Below are positions 1-11,000 of a DNA stretch of 64,000 nucleotides, piece by piece. Made by a program: the position numbers and the translations under genes. The notes beneath the pieces were generated by a model. The model was given only the letters and a program-made list of their open reading frames with translations. It was not told the DNA's origin and searched no databases. Within the stretch, counting starts at the first letter, position 1; each line of letters begins with the position of its first letter. This DNA is from Ascarosepion bandense. Taxonomy: Eukaryota; Mollusca; Cephalopoda; Sepiida; Sepiidae. Where the stretch lies: positions 1,927,501-1,991,500 of the forward strand of contig JBBBDQ010001454.1 in NCBI GenBank assembly GCA_037127315.1, in the 5' to 3' direction.

Positions 1-685
1 ACATAAAAACTACAATCTACTACAAAATTGTACATTTTGTTTCGACATTGAAAGAAGAATGTCGCAACAATGATGGTAATAAACGTTTTTATTTAAAAAT
101 TATTTTGGATTATCTGAAGACAACACTACCCTTTATTTTTGTAAAAAAAAGTCCTTACGGGGTAAAAAGATATTAAAAGAAGAATGAAAGAAGAAAATAG
201 AAGAAAATAATTGACTAATGTCCTGAGTCCTTTAGGATTCCGTAACCGAGTTCTTTCATGGTGTATGCATTACAGTTCTCACCCCTTTCCGAAGCCAACT
301 TACATGAGCATAAACATATTAGAAATTAAAAGAAAAAGGTAAAATCGAACCTTTTAACATTTAAAATAAATAAATACAATTATTAATGTCTCAAAATAAA
401 TTAAAATAAAAAATAACAAATAACAATTACAAAAACAAAAACTAAATAAAATAAGTTTCACTTATTAAACATTAATTACATCACTTAGCATGCTCGATGG
501 TTTACTTTGACTGTTAGCTTAAATGATACTTATGGGTGTCCTTAAATGTAAACAATTGAAAAAAAACGATATTTTATTTAGTTATTTCTAGTTATAATCA
601 CTCACATTAATTTATTCGACATGCAATTGCGTCTCGCCATATCCTCCATAGCTTACCTGACATTTCAACTAACCTTTTTTTTTTT
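1..685. other. AT-rich non-coding sequence
   Basis: No coding region or recognisable repeat is seen. It contains short A/T runs only and no reading frame above about 60 codons. Confidence 0.6.
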
Positions 686-689
686 AATC

Positions 690-850
690 ATATCATCCCG
701 AGCAAGGCGGTAACGCCAATGATGTGCAGGGGTCTACATAAGAGTGAAAAGATTGGAAAAGAGAAAGCCGGAAACCACATCCTAAACAGGGAACAAGGGA
801 TGAGCCTCTACACCTGTTCAATAGACGTGGGTGGAGTGTGAACCTAATGG
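690..850 (-). repeat. CR1-like LINE 3' tail, dispersed copy 1
   Basis: The first part (AGCAAGGCGGTAACGCCA, then TGCAGG and CTACATAAGAG) resembles the sequence next to the coding end of the CR1-like fragments near 46.5 and 51.9 kb. The second part matches 3485-3650 closely (CGGAAACNNNATCCTAAACAG). It is read as the 3' untranslated tail of a minus-strand LINE with the coding part missing. Family membership is inferred from within-window similarity. Confidence 0.5.
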
Positions 851-919
851 CTATTTATGAGTGTTTCTAAACTTAAACATTGTGAAAAAATTTATACAAA
901 TGAGAATTTTTTTTTATTT

Positions 920-967
920 TGTAAGAAGATTATTTTGTAATACTTATTACAAAATAATCTTCTTACA
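920..967. repeat. Perfect 23-bp hairpin
   Basis: Bases 920-942 are exactly complementary to 945-967 with a two-base loop (CT). The sequence is AT-rich with GTAAGAAGAT at the arm base. It could be a remnant of a small foldback element. No target duplication was identified. Confidence 0.8.
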
Positions 968-1031
968 TTAGCCTAGATAAAGTTCATCAAAGGACGAAAA
1001 GCGTCGGTTAATATAAGTTTCCTTTAGTCTT

Positions 1032-1034
<3 letters not shown>

Positions 1035-1073
<39 letters not shown>
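1035..1073. repeat. (AC)n microsatellite
   Basis: Uninterrupted AC dinucleotide repeat of about 39 bases. Confidence 0.98.
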
Positions 1074-1076
<3 letters not shown>

Positions 1077-1603
1077 TAAGTACAATCTAAATTTTTACAA
1101 TAAAATAATTTGAAATTTACCCTCACTATATTTTAATTCTATTCCACACCGCCTATAATACCACCCCTATATTTATTATAAAATATATCTAAATTAATAT
1201 AACACATAAATTATAACACATTAATATAACACATAAACCTAAAAAGTATAAATAATTTCAACAATATTAAAAAAACATAGATACAACTAAACAAAAAATA
1301 CACAAACCTGTCAGCGACTATTTCAAATATCAAACTGTTATAAATAGTTCGTGACTAACGTCATAGTTTTCCAAAATTCTTTCTAACGGCTTTAAAATTT
1401 CAAACATTTTTATCACATTTCTAAATTCATTCATGGGCTGTAACACCCAAAACGTCACATTGCTAAAAATATAAGCCCTGATGATGGTTATAACAACCGA
1501 AACATTATAATGTTGGCTACCCCAAAATAAATCCATATTTGTTGTATCTCAAGTATTTATTTTATTTTATCTCACATTGTAGGAATTTATTTTCCATTTC
1601 CTT

Positions 1604-1604
<1 letters not shown>

Positions 1605-1684
<80 letters not shown>
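1605..1684. repeat. Compound (AC)n(AT)n(AG)n microsatellite
   Basis: Three dinucleotide tracts follow one another without spacers: AC to about 1641, AT to about 1664, then AG to 1684. Confidence 0.98.
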
Positions 1685-1711
1685 TTGTGTATTTAGGCAA
1701 CAATCCCTCTT

Positions 1712-1954
1712 TTATGCAAATGACATACAAGGTAATATGGTTTAATTTTTATATAATTTTTAATGTGAACTTGCAGTTTCTTACTTTTCAGTACAGTAAT
1801 TATATAAAATCTGTCCGACTTGTTTATTTATTCAAGCTCTTTCGTCTATACTTTTAGCCATTTTCAAGGATGAATTTTATATAATCACATGAAAAATTAT
1901 CTAAAAATCATAACCACAGCAACTAGCGTGTAATTTGTAACGAAATTTTTCACG

Positions 1955-1957
<3 letters not shown>
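1712..1957. mobile_element. TIR element family A, eroded copy 1
   Basis: The left part (ACATACAAGGTAATATGG, then ATATAATTTTTAATGTGA) is the inverse of the right part (ATCACATGAAAAATTAT, then CATAACCACAG). The same ends flank copies at 43915-44313 and 54602-54985. An internal block at 1837-1878 (ACTTTTAGCCATT, TCAAGGATGAATTT) is shared with the 54.6-kb copy. The right end runs into a (TA)n tract. No coding capacity, so it is probably a non-autonomous DNA element. Confidence 0.6.

Positions 1958-2010
<53 letters not shown>
1957..2010. repeat. (AT)n microsatellite
   Basis: Uninterrupted AT tract of about 54 bases adjoining the right end of the TIR element. Confidence 0.98.
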
Positions 2011-2012
<2 letters not shown>

Positions 2013-2103
2013 TTTTATACATTAGAAATTTAAACGGAAATATAATATATTTCGTGTACGATTCATATTTATATACGCACACATTCATACATAATTCTTT
2101 CAT

Positions 2104-2295
2104 ACACATACATTCATACATGATTCTCTCACATTATTTAGAATAGAAACGTCCTATCACTTGTCACATGCATAACTATTTACTGGCTCATAAACGCTGA
2201 CATTTACACATGATTTCTCTCAACAAATACATTCATAACTGATTCTCTCATTTTATTTAAAAAAGAACATTCGTTCCATCACTTGACATATGTAT
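2104..2295. repeat. Diverged two-copy tandem duplication, offset about 119 bp
   Basis: The segment from about 2110 (ACATTCATACATGATTCTCTC and following) recurs from about 2229 with the same order of words (ACATTCATAACTGATTCTCTC, then a TATCACTTG/CATCACTTG block). An adjacent pair of 24-bp units lies at 2603-2650 (AAATTATTCGTCTTTAATTA twice). The remainder of 2011-2640 shows nothing recognisable. Confidence 0.65.
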
Positions 2296-2651
2296 ACAAT
2301 ACTTGTTACGTTTTCTGAACGGAAATGTATTTAGTCACTGTTATTCATACATACTAATGTTATTGACGTATACACAAACTTAGTTCGTCTATGGTTTGGA
2401 TGCGCTTAATACACATTATTTTCGCTTATATATACTTACATTCATAATAAACATCTAATGTTTTTATTACGTGTTGGCACACACACTTAAACTGGCACAA
2501 GTTTTTTCTTCTACATTTAATATTCATCCATTGCTTTATCGCACGTGACACATATCTAACCAATGAAATTATACCTCAATCAACATACTGTCTCTTGGAT
2601 GTTTTAAATTATTCGTCTTTAATTATTTTAAATTATTCGTCTTTAATTATT

Positions 2652-2676
2652 CTGAAGAAGCTTGGTAAAAGTGAAA
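2652..2676 (+). ncRNA. CTGAAGA-hairpin-GAAA motif (hammerhead-like), site 1
   Basis: CTGAAGA is followed by an AGCTT/AAGT pairing and then GAAA. The downstream sequence (TTAGACT...TTGTTCTTTA) is shared with the site at 8106-8132, so the two are copies of one dispersed repeat. The layout follows the conserved parts of a hammerhead (CUGANGA, stem II, GAA), but stems I and III are weak here, so catalysis is not claimed. Confidence 0.35.
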
Positions 2677-2732
2677 AATATTAGACTAAAGACAGATTTT
2701 CCTACTTGTTCTTTACTTATTCTATTCATTCA

Positions 2733-2734
<2 letters not shown>

Positions 2735-2772
<38 letters not shown>
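2735..2772. repeat. (AT)n microsatellite
   Basis: Uninterrupted AT tract of about 38 bases. Confidence 0.97.
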
Positions 2773-2778
<6 letters not shown>

Positions 2779-3480
2779 TTACATGTATACCTTGTGCTAT
2801 ATGAACAATCCACACACCTATAAAGATATAGACAGGAAAGAAAGAACAAAGAGAGAAACAAAGATTTCTTATCCCTCTTCTATTTTAGGAAGGTAAGCCT
2901 GAAAAATAACCTGAATAATTTAATCACTGGATTCCACTCCCTTCCCAGACAGTCGAATGAGCCTTCTCCTTGAAAGTTATCATCTATTGTCGCAAAACAA
3001 TACATTTTTATAGATTTTAGCACACAATGAAATCCATACAAACGTTTAAACATTTTATTTGTACAGATAAGTAAATATTTAATGAGTTCTTCAGAATGTA
3101 ATACATCGTTAATAACGTAAGTAATTTTAATGTCGACTAAGAATGTGTGGAATGTGTCTTTTTTGTCTAGTGCTATTTGCATAATAAAATCTATCAAGTA
3201 AGAAGCTACGATTAAATTATGTTGAACTAAAATAATTATTTGATGGGCTGCAAGTTGGAATGTAAATACTTAGTTTTTCATTTTATATTCCTATGTTTAG
3301 TAACTTTCTTTGGAGAGAATATTATTACTGCCAAAAGAAATAGAAAGATCAATGTGGTAGAAAAAAGTCTTATTGTTTTATATTCTGACTTTTGTTCTCT
3401 CCTTGTCACAAAGCCTGAAGACGCTGCCGATCAATTTTTTTTGAAAACAGCAAAACAATATTGATACATTTTTAAAATAA
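2773..3480. other. Non-coding; two unrecognised short reading frames
   Basis: A 105-codon frame on the minus strand (2880-3197) and a 74-codon frame on the plus strand (3240-3464) occur here. Neither resembles a family I know. In AT-rich DNA such frames arise by chance. Confidence 0.5.
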
Positions 3481-3484
3481 CTTC

Positions 3485-3650
3485 ACCTTAAACATGGCGA
3501 TAATGCCAATAAGTCGCAAAAGTTACAGAGAATGAGAAGACTTTAGAAGTAACCGGAAACTCAATCCTAAACAGAAAACAATGAACAAAACTATACTCCC
3601 CCTGTTCAGAAAACTGGGAAGGAGTATAAACCGGGTGACAGGCGAGTCTA
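3485..3650 (-). repeat. CR1-like LINE 3' tail, dispersed copy 2
   Basis: Aligns over most of its length with 690-850 (GGCGATAATGCCAATAAG, ACCGGAAACTCAATCCTAAACAG, CCCTGTTCA). Same interpretation as that copy. Confidence 0.5.
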
Positions 3651-3964
3651 TCTACCCCTAATGAAAAAAAGTAAATATTTTAGCTTCAGTTAATTCTTAA
3701 TCTACTATATTTATAAATAATTAATATTAAGATTGATTAACTGATTTGTTTGTTCAACATGCCGTTAAGGTCTTTACGGGTCATTTAATGCCAAAAGTTG
3801 CTTTTTAGGATATTTGAATTAATGAGAATATGACATACGTTATTCTGCTTTCACAATTGAATACATGGTAGATAATGCTACAATTTTCATGCATATGTAT
3901 GTTTGTATGAATATAATTACTAGAGGAAGTGATATGCTGTAGATTTGTTGGTTGGTTGTTTGAT

Positions 3965-4480
3965 TTTGTTAAGTGGCATATCAACGTCTATAGGTTACGT
4001 AATGACAAAATCTAAATATTTTAAACATAATTTTATAGCTTCATTTAAATATATTTGAACGGAATTGCATCTTTTCAATTACAGATAAAATGTACTGTTG
4101 GTCATTTTCTTATAAAATGTATTCGTTATGGTGCCCTATCTATAGGAATGAAGTCTCCCTCCGTCAATAAGTATAAACCTGCGTGACTTCCGAGGAGGCA
4201 GTTGTGAGACAGTCGTGAGGCAGTCGAGACGCAGTGTAACTAAACAGTTTGGACGTACACTTCTATATGCCTCTAATATCACTCATATTGTATTGTTGTT
4301 AATTTTACTATAAATATGTATATACAAAATATTGCTGGTACTTTTACCATAAAAATATATTTTCAAACTTTCATAGGGTTTTGTTATTGTTCACTATTTG
4401 CTGATAGCTGTGTCCCTAACAGGTGCTGCCACCCCGAGTTACTACGGATCTGAGAATAAAAGCAATCAATTCCATGATGC
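3965..4480 (+). repeat. Minisatellite-core dispersed repeat, copy 1
   Basis: The head GGCATATCAACGTCTATAGG (near 3975) matches heads at 20758 and, inverted, 15895. Degenerate about 30-bp units of the type ATTGNTGGTAATTTTACTATAAAA follow. The tail near 4370-4480 (TTGCTGATAGCTG, CCTAACAGGT) matches the 21.1-kb copy. A less AT-rich stretch at about 4135-4270, with AGGCAGTTGTGAGACAGTCG-like words, interrupts the units. It may be a fragment of an LTR, but this is uncertain. Confidence 0.55.
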
Positions 4481-4539
4481 TTCAAACCTTTTTCCCTCGA
4501 TCAGGAGCCTTGCCACCGGATGTAGTCATACTCAGGACT

Positions 4540-4890
4540 AAACATAGGTAATGTAATTTTACTATAAATATCAATGTTGATAATTTCACTATAAATAAGG
4601 GATTGTTCGTAATTTTGCTATACATATGAATTGTTGGTAATTTTTTAATATAAAAATATATTGCTGCTATTTGTACTAAAAATGTGTTTTTTGTAATTTC
4701 ATTGTGATTTGTTTTTGTTTCGGGATTCATTACTTGCCCATTGCTGGGTTTGTAAAAAGTGTTTTCATACCGGATGAGGGAGGACCTGGAAACAGGAGTA
4801 TTTAAGATGTGGTTCTTCAAAACCTCAAATATCCTTGCTGCTTGATGTACTTTATCGTCATACCCAGAATTATTCATATTTAGAAATAAA
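4540..4890 (+). repeat. Minisatellite-core dispersed repeat, copy 2
   Basis: Four to five degenerate units of about 29-30 bp (GGTAATTTTACTATAAA type) are followed by the family tail: TTGCCCATTGCTGGG, GGACCTGGAAACA, AAGATGTGGTTCTTCAAAAC, and TACTTTATCGTCATACCCAG. The open minus-strand frame at 4482-4877 runs through this repeat and is not considered a gene. Confidence 0.65.
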
Positions 4891-5820
4891 CAGAAATGTT
4901 TACATTATTTTATTCATGTCATTGTGACTAGTAGATAAGATGTAGAAAAATCATATTATTTAGCACGAGTCTGTTGAGACTAGTCCATTCATTTGTTTGT
5001 CACAGTCAATCATTTCAAACTAAAACAACTAATATGGAGATACCAGTTTCAATAATTGAATGTATAAAATTGACCGTTTCTCAGATTTAACAAAATAGGA
5101 ATAAGCAAACATATTATATTATTCAAATATTTCTGCCTTGGACTGGCATCTGATGGACGCTTCAGACACAGCTTCTTGAAGAAAACGTACCGCCATCGAA
5201 AAGTCACTTCGTTGTCGAAAAACCACGTACAACAAAAAGAGTTGAAAGAATTATTGTTGTTTATTCGTGTACTTCATTCAGAAATGTGATTCATCATTTT
5301 ACTTTTGAAATTTCTAGATGTAAACGCAAGTTCTATGATAACAGTTTCTTCTCTCGCACTTCTTGATTGTAGAAATTGCTTCAGGGATCTGGCATTATTG
5401 TCAACTACGCTGTTCAAAAATGCAGTGTCAATTGTTATGCTCTTGCGTCATGTTCTTTTTTGAACTCTCTCTTCAATAAAGTTTTTTTTCTTTCAATCCT
5501 CGCGTCTTAGTGTCTTTATTGTCTTGTTTGGGGTGAAATGAATAAAAAAAAAGATGAAAAAATGGGACAGGTCACTTACTTTCATAATTTTAGTAATGGG
5601 GTAAGCAAAGCGTATCAAATAGGATTCTTCTTTCTAGCATTCATCAATGTGGACTAGCCAACAGGTAAGGCGGGCATGTTCTCTTTTACGGAAGTTAAAT
5701 TCTTTTTTCTTCTCAGTTTGATTTGGAAAAGACATATTCACAACGATCAGTTCACAGTCAGTCAGTTAAGTGTCATACAGGATACACACTTAGGAAATCA
5801 CAACTGTTTGGTTTTCATGA
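4891..5820. other. Non-coding sequence, nothing recognised
   Basis: No transposon protein similarity or tandem repeat is seen. The 65-codon plus frame at 5676-5873 runs into the SINE that follows and has no recognisable content. Confidence 0.5.
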
Positions 5821-5822
5821 CT

Positions 5823-6045
5823 GACAAGTCAGGAGATTTTCCCCCAGTAGGTTGCCGTTACTTTCTCAGGTAGACTGGTTATCGACAGATTCTGTTCTGT
5901 GTTTCACCTCATAGCCGAAGACAGGGAGAAGAGATGCATTCATAACTACCCGAACTCTCGGAATGTGAGGAACCAGACTGGATTTCGAACTCGGCTCTTT
6001 GATTTCTCATTCTGCGTCGTTACACCACACAGAGAAAAGCTGGAT
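5823..6045 (-). mobile_element. tRNA-derived SINE, family 1, copy 1
   Basis: Read on the minus strand, it starts with a tRNA-like head: an A-box-like TGGTGTAACG and a B-box-like GAGTTCGAAATCC. A body with TGAATGCATCTCTTCTCCCTG and a tail with GGCAACCTACTG and AAAATCTCCTGACTTGTCA follow. The same body and tail occur at 10.85, 31.7 and 37.2 kb. The head should carry a pol III promoter. The B box keeps most conserved positions. Confidence 0.8.
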
Positions 6046-6277
6046 TTCTGCCTTTCCTAAGAGTAATAGTTTGAAGCGTAAGAAACAGAATCAAGTGGAA
6101 ATTGAACTCGGAGCGACGAATTAACTTTCAGCCCCAATAACCACTTTTCCTCGCAATGAAGAGAGTGAACTAAAATAACTGTATGTAAGCAAGAAAAATA
6201 CACCGAAAAAATTAATTTTATTTTCTCTAAGGAATTGCCACTAATGTCGTTGACTTCGCTCTTCAATCTTAGATGTA

Positions 6278-6774
6278 CCGTATTTTCCGCTTTACAAGAT
6301 GCACCTTATTTTTGGAAAAAGAATTTTAAGAAAGAAAAATCATTCTCATACAACGACACATCCACAATGCTTCCCTCACAAACTGGCACCACGTATTACA
6401 ATCACTCGTCCGATTTTGTTTGTATGGCAATGACATACTAGTTGGTGGTTAGTAAATATACTATAGATCTTTCATTGTTTAAGGGTGGTTTTATTTTCAT
6501 AAAAATGAATTCAAAGTTTTAAAATATGCATGTAAAAATATAAAAGAATCAAATAAATTTTATTTATCATCAAATCCCCAAAACTTGTCACTGCTGGATT
6601 GATGGAAAAGCTCATCTACATAGTCATGACTACTGTACAATAAATGATCCTCACTACTACATGTCACGGTGGTAACCATAATTCTAGCTGATACTTTCGT
6701 CTTGAAAATCGCACACGCATTTTTAAGGATATTTTTTAGGAAAAAATATGCGTCTTGTAGGCCATAAAATACAG
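6278..6774. mobile_element. TIR element of about 497 bp with TA target duplication
   Basis: The left end CCGTATTTTCCGCTTTACAA and the inverse of the right end (CTGTATTTTATGGCCTACAA) match over most positions. The similarity extends a further 15-20 bp, and both ends are flanked by TA (6276-6277 and 6775-6776). No transposase frame is inside. Ends of this type (CTGTATTTTCCGGCGTATAAG) are common in animal genomes. It is probably a non-autonomous, TA-targeting DNA element. Confidence 0.75.
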
Positions 6775-6779
6775 TACTA

Positions 6780-7224
6780 TTTTTGCCTTTTTACTTTATA
6801 CCAGTTTGTTTTTCGGAGAAGAATGTGCGTGTAACGAAATTCGGAAATAAAATGTGAAACATCATTCGGTTATTAATAAATTCTAGGTTGCCATTTATTG
6901 ATTGATGATCGATTAACTTAACTTTGAGTGATTGTTTTCTTTCATGTCGCAATGAAACGATGTCTGAGTGCAGTAACTGAATCAGACGGAGAGTTAGCCT
7001 ACGGTGATAATCTTTAAGAATTGTACCGAAAGTAAGCAATAAAAGAATAACAAAGGCAACATCTATGTTTCTAACATATGACATTAACATCACAAAATTT
7101 AGCATAGACTTCAGGGACTGCACTAAAGATTCTCTTCATGTAAGGTTGAACAGGCACTATCATAGAATGGAACAGATCCCAAAACTTTGCTTTAATAGAA
7201 TGAAATTGTAATACCTCAGTAAAG

Positions 7225-7225
<1 letters not shown>
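6780..7225. other. Non-coding sequence, nothing recognised
   Basis: A 110-codon minus frame (6791-7123) has no recognisable similarity. Confidence 0.5.

Positions 7226-7257
<32 letters not shown>
7226..7257. repeat. (AT)n microsatellite
   Basis: Uninterrupted AT tract of about 32 bases. Confidence 0.97.
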
Positions 7258-7259
<2 letters not shown>

Positions 7260-8105
7260 AATAACTATTTTTCAAATTCCACGAATCCCAAAAACTAGAC
7301 ACCATCGGCAACAACATAAAATCCTTATTCCTACCCTTTAACACTCTTTCTTCTAAACAAATTAGTTACACGTAATACTGGGATTTTTACCACTAGCTTC
7401 AAGGTAATCGGATATATAATTACGAAAGAAAAAAAATTAACAAAAATCCAAGTACCATAATTATCACTTAAATCCTTTACAATGTAAAAGACTTTATATC
7501 GAGAAAACAACCTGATTTAAAAGCCCTTATGTGGAAACAGGATTTATTTTTAGACAAGCATTCAAACTATCTTGTAATAAACAGGAACAAAACTGTTCAT
7601 GACATTAATTTCACTAATGCCACCCTAATTAAAACATATGTAATAATATAATTCTTTGCGGAGAAAGTATATCGAGAACTTGCTACTAACAATATTATCA
7701 GTAATAAATACACGGGAAACATATATTGCATTGTGAACTTTTATTGAACCCATTCTTAAAGAATCTAACGCATTTTTATCCCAATCTAAACAGTATATAC
7801 GTAAAAACGTTCTTAAATCAAGATGCGAAAAACCACCTAATATAATATACATTTCAGGAATATACATTATCATCTAAATTTTTACATAAGTAAGCTAGTA
7901 TTATTATCCACTTACATGCATATAGCGATATTTTTCTTTTTAGGTAGGCTTCTACTCCGTTAATTTCTTGAAACTTATGATTGAATTCAAAAGTGCCACA
8001 AATTGAGAGTCGAATGCGCATGAAACATTTTTGGCCATGAAAATCAAATAACACAAAAGTAAAAATGCCAGCATGTCTCTCTTCTTTTACTTCATATCTT
8101 ATTCT
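7258..8105. other. AT-rich non-coding sequence
   Basis: Two short minus-strand frames (7625-7873 and 7854-8111) overlap in the middle. Neither is recognisable. Nothing else is seen. Confidence 0.5.
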
Positions 8106-8132
8106 CTGCAAAAGCTTTAATAAAAGCGAAAC
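8106..8132 (+). ncRNA. CTGNNNA-hairpin-GAAAC motif, site 2
   Basis: CTGCAAA, an AGCTTT/AAAGC hairpin, then GAAAC and a possible two-pair stem III (AC/GT, with AT as loop). The downstream sequence ATGTTAGACT...TTGTTCTTTA is shared with 2652-2700. The first core position group has changed (CTGAAGA to CTGCAAA), so this copy is expected to be inactive even if the motif is a ribozyme. Confidence 0.3.
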
Positions 8133-8758
8133 ATGTTAGACTGATAAACATTTTCTATTTGTTCTTTATATATATACATATATATGTGCACGCGCGTGTG
8201 TGTGTATGTGTGTGTGTGAATAAAGACAAAAAGAAAACTTATTTTATCCGACGCGTCTCGGCCTCTGAGGGACTTTATCGATGGTAAATGCAAGGATTTT
8301 ATTTCGTACAAGTATTAATATACAAGAGCAAAAATATTATTGGTTTTTCAAAATGTTTACGTTTAGAAACTCTCATAAATAATTATCAGGTTTGCGAAAA
8401 GTCAGGAAAGCTATAGAAAACAAGGTTTGACACAATTCTATGTCAAATAAACGAAATTCCACTAAATGATATAATTAGTATTGAAATTATTTTAATTTGG
8501 TATCAATTTATGCGTTATATACTTTTAATAACATGAGAATTAGGGCTTTAATGAGGCTCTTCTAATTAAGAAAAAATTGTAATCATGTATCTGGACTTGG
8601 GAAAATAGTAATTCTTTTAGGAATGAAGATATTAGAAAAACACATATTTATAGTTTGATAAGCTTCGGTAGCGACGCTATGGAGAATTATCCTTCTAAGT
8701 AAGTTACTTTTTCTTTTAACAAGTGTTGTATTCTTCATACTCTATCTTAAATTTTTAT

Positions 8759-8760
<2 letters not shown>
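8133..8760. other. Non-coding, with short (TA)n and (TG)n tracts
   Basis: An alternating AT/GT tract with a GCGCGT core lies at about 8166-8219. Nothing else is recognised to 8760. Confidence 0.6.
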
Positions 8761-8824
<64 letters not shown>

Positions 8825-8826
8825 GT
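8761..8826. repeat. Compound (AC)n(AT)n microsatellite
   Basis: AC repeat of about 54 bases followed by a short AT repeat. Confidence 0.98.
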
Positions 8827-8899
8827 CATATTAAATAAGCAGCAATTATTATGTCCGCTTAATTTTAATAAAATCCGTTCTTAATCACGGATAATCTTT

Positions 8900-9030
8900 C
8901 GTGTATTATAATTGAAAGATGTAAGAATTGCGCTGTTACAGTTGGTTTTATTATCCATTTCTCAATGTTCCCTAGTACTTTCAATCTACATCCCAGATCG
9001 TCTTCAGGGAGTGTAAGTTGTGGTAACAAA
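8900..9030 (-). repeat. Dispersed-repeat fragment with CTGAAGA-hairpin-GAAA motif, site 3
   Basis: On the minus strand, CTGAAGA (9007-9001) is followed by a GATCT/AGATT hairpin and GAAA (8982-8979). The core word matches the hammerhead consensus CUGANGA, but one extra base separates it from the stem. No GUC is found at the expected place, so a ribozyme is only suggested. Confidence 0.35.
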
Positions 9031-9349
9031 TAATAACCGCAAAACTAAAAATAACTTTAAACTTTTCTTTTTGCTTTTTGTTGATAGATTGCTTAGTGTT
9101 CATTAGAACGTGAAATTACACACTTTGGAATTCTTTTATGTTGTAATGTCATGATCTTGCACGTATTAAAGCATGAAAAAACTGTTAGTTTTTATTATAA
9201 AAAATCTCATTCGTACTAATATATCTCACGTGGTTCCGAATAAAAAAATAAAATTAATAATATGTTATAAAAAATACAATATTACTAATTTGATTATCTG
9301 TAATATCTCCTTCCTCCAAATGATGTATTACGTAAAACCAACATTATCT

Positions 9350-9830
9350 ATCAATTCAAATATCTCTTGGGAGAATGTATGTCCGACAATAACACAAATA
9401 TATGTGTTGGGTCCGACAACCATTCACACAAATTTGTCAGGTAGGTTATTCCATTCTTTCTTCTTGCCTTCAATATGCGTTGTGAGTGTTACATTTTCCA
9501 AGCCTTCTTTCCTTATTATGTGTCCTAGAAATTTTCTATTGTTTCTTTCTAATTCTAAGTATAGGTGACGTTTCTGTTTCCAGTTTCTTGGAAACTTCCT
9601 CATTCTTACATGTTCAATCTGTGACATTCTCAGTATTCTTCTGTAGAACCCCATTTCTGCTTCCTCAAATCTCTTCATCTGTGAGGAGATTGTCCAGAAT
9701 TGATTGCCGTATAGAATGAGCGGCATTGCATAACATTCTAGTACTCTTGTCTTTGCTTCTAACTGAAATTTTGAAACTTTGCTTAACGTTTTGAAGGCGT
9801 CTATCGGGGTTCAAAATGCACCTTCAGATT
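9350..9830 (-). pseudogene. RTE/BovB-like LINE reverse transcriptase C-terminus, fragment
   Basis: The minus strand encodes the region just after the RT catalytic core of an RTE-type LINE, including LYGNQFWTISSQMKR, GFYRRILRM, KFLGHIIRKEGLEN and HIEGKKKE. These correspond to YGSECWT, WFYRRMLRIS, FLGH and EGKR blocks in family members. The continuous frame runs 9726-9424, and the same frame extends upstream to about 9810 (TLSKVSKF). The catalytic YADD region and the endonuclease are absent, so this is a 5'-truncated, decayed copy. It is homologous to 16.5, 48.5 and 49.2 kb. Confidence 0.85.
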
Positions 9831-9869
9831 TTGGTTTTACACTTTCTCTTCCTTGATAAAATACATTCA

Positions 9870-10845
9870 AAATATTTACATTTTTGTTTTTGCTTAATCT
9901 TCGTGTTTCTTATTTGTAATTCCTATATTATTTTTATTTTTCCCTTTTGCTGTCAACCATACACTCTATCTTACAATTGATGCTTAGTCATGTCTTCACA
10001 CTTTTCTTTGCTACCTACTGCAAGAGTGTCTGCAGTTTAATTTTCGTGTTAAAATATTGTCAAGATTGTGCCCGCCTATAATGAATCCTTCTCGGACTTA
10101 GAATGTGAAATGGTTAAGAAACTAAATCCAGTAAATATTACTACTGTGGCAAATTCGAGTTTGATTAAGTCTCGAACAGAGTTGTGTTTTGTTTTTGTTT
10201 TTTTGTTTTTGTGCCAGTGTAAATGCCCAATATGTAATTGTATGCATACGTTAATGTGAATCCAGGGAATACTGTTGTATTTACAAATAAGAAAGAACAA
10301 AATTCCATTTTGGTCGTACTGGAAATCCATTACTTAAATTTTAATCAGAAAAAGCCCTTCAGTCGGATGAAGCCTCGTCGTAGAATAAATAAGAAGCTTC
10401 CTTTAGCAATATTAAGCGTTTTCAGCTTTCTCAAATTTCAAAATACATTCTGCCCAAAGCACATCGCACGTCGATTACAATCATTACGGTCTATTATTTT
10501 CAAGAGTTACTCAAACAGAAGGTTTGTATTTCTGGTTAGAAAGTGCTGTTTTAGTAATTTTCATTGTTTTTTTTTTAATGTTGTTTCGGAAAAAGTAACA
10601 TACCCATTTTAAAAATGGCATAAATCTTTTATAGACTGATTCTTAATGTATACATTATATAAAGTACATAATAATTGACTATACGTAATAATTAACTAAT
10701 GAATAGCAGTCAGTATAAAAGTGTATCTTAAAATCATACATTACTCTATTAATATAAGTAACAATATTTGAATATCTTTGTTAAGAATTGTTTTTTGTTA
10801 TTGTCTTTTATATGTACAATTTACTGTACTGATGAAATTTATATA
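9870..10845. other. Non-coding sequence, nothing recognised
   Basis: Overlapping short frames around 10068-10612 on both strands show no similarity to known families. Confidence 0.5.
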
Positions 10846-10849
10846 TATA

Positions 10850-11000
10850 TATCTCTTTCGATCCATGACTGACTAGGCAGAAGATTTTCCTGCAATAGGT
10901 TGTCAATAGACAGGTTGCTAACTAAGACTATAGAACCCAATCTGTCCTGTTATTCAACCCATAACTGGAAGAAAAAGAGGTGAATTAATACCTTTCCTTA
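10850..11000 (-). mobile_element. tRNA-derived SINE, family 1, copy 2 (5' truncated)
   Basis: On the minus strand it carries the family body and tail: CAACCTATTGCAGGAAAATC, TCTGCCTAGTCAGTCATGGA, then TCGAAAGAGATATATA leading into a short AT tract. The tRNA head is missing. It matches the end of the 37.2-kb copy. Confidence 0.75.
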
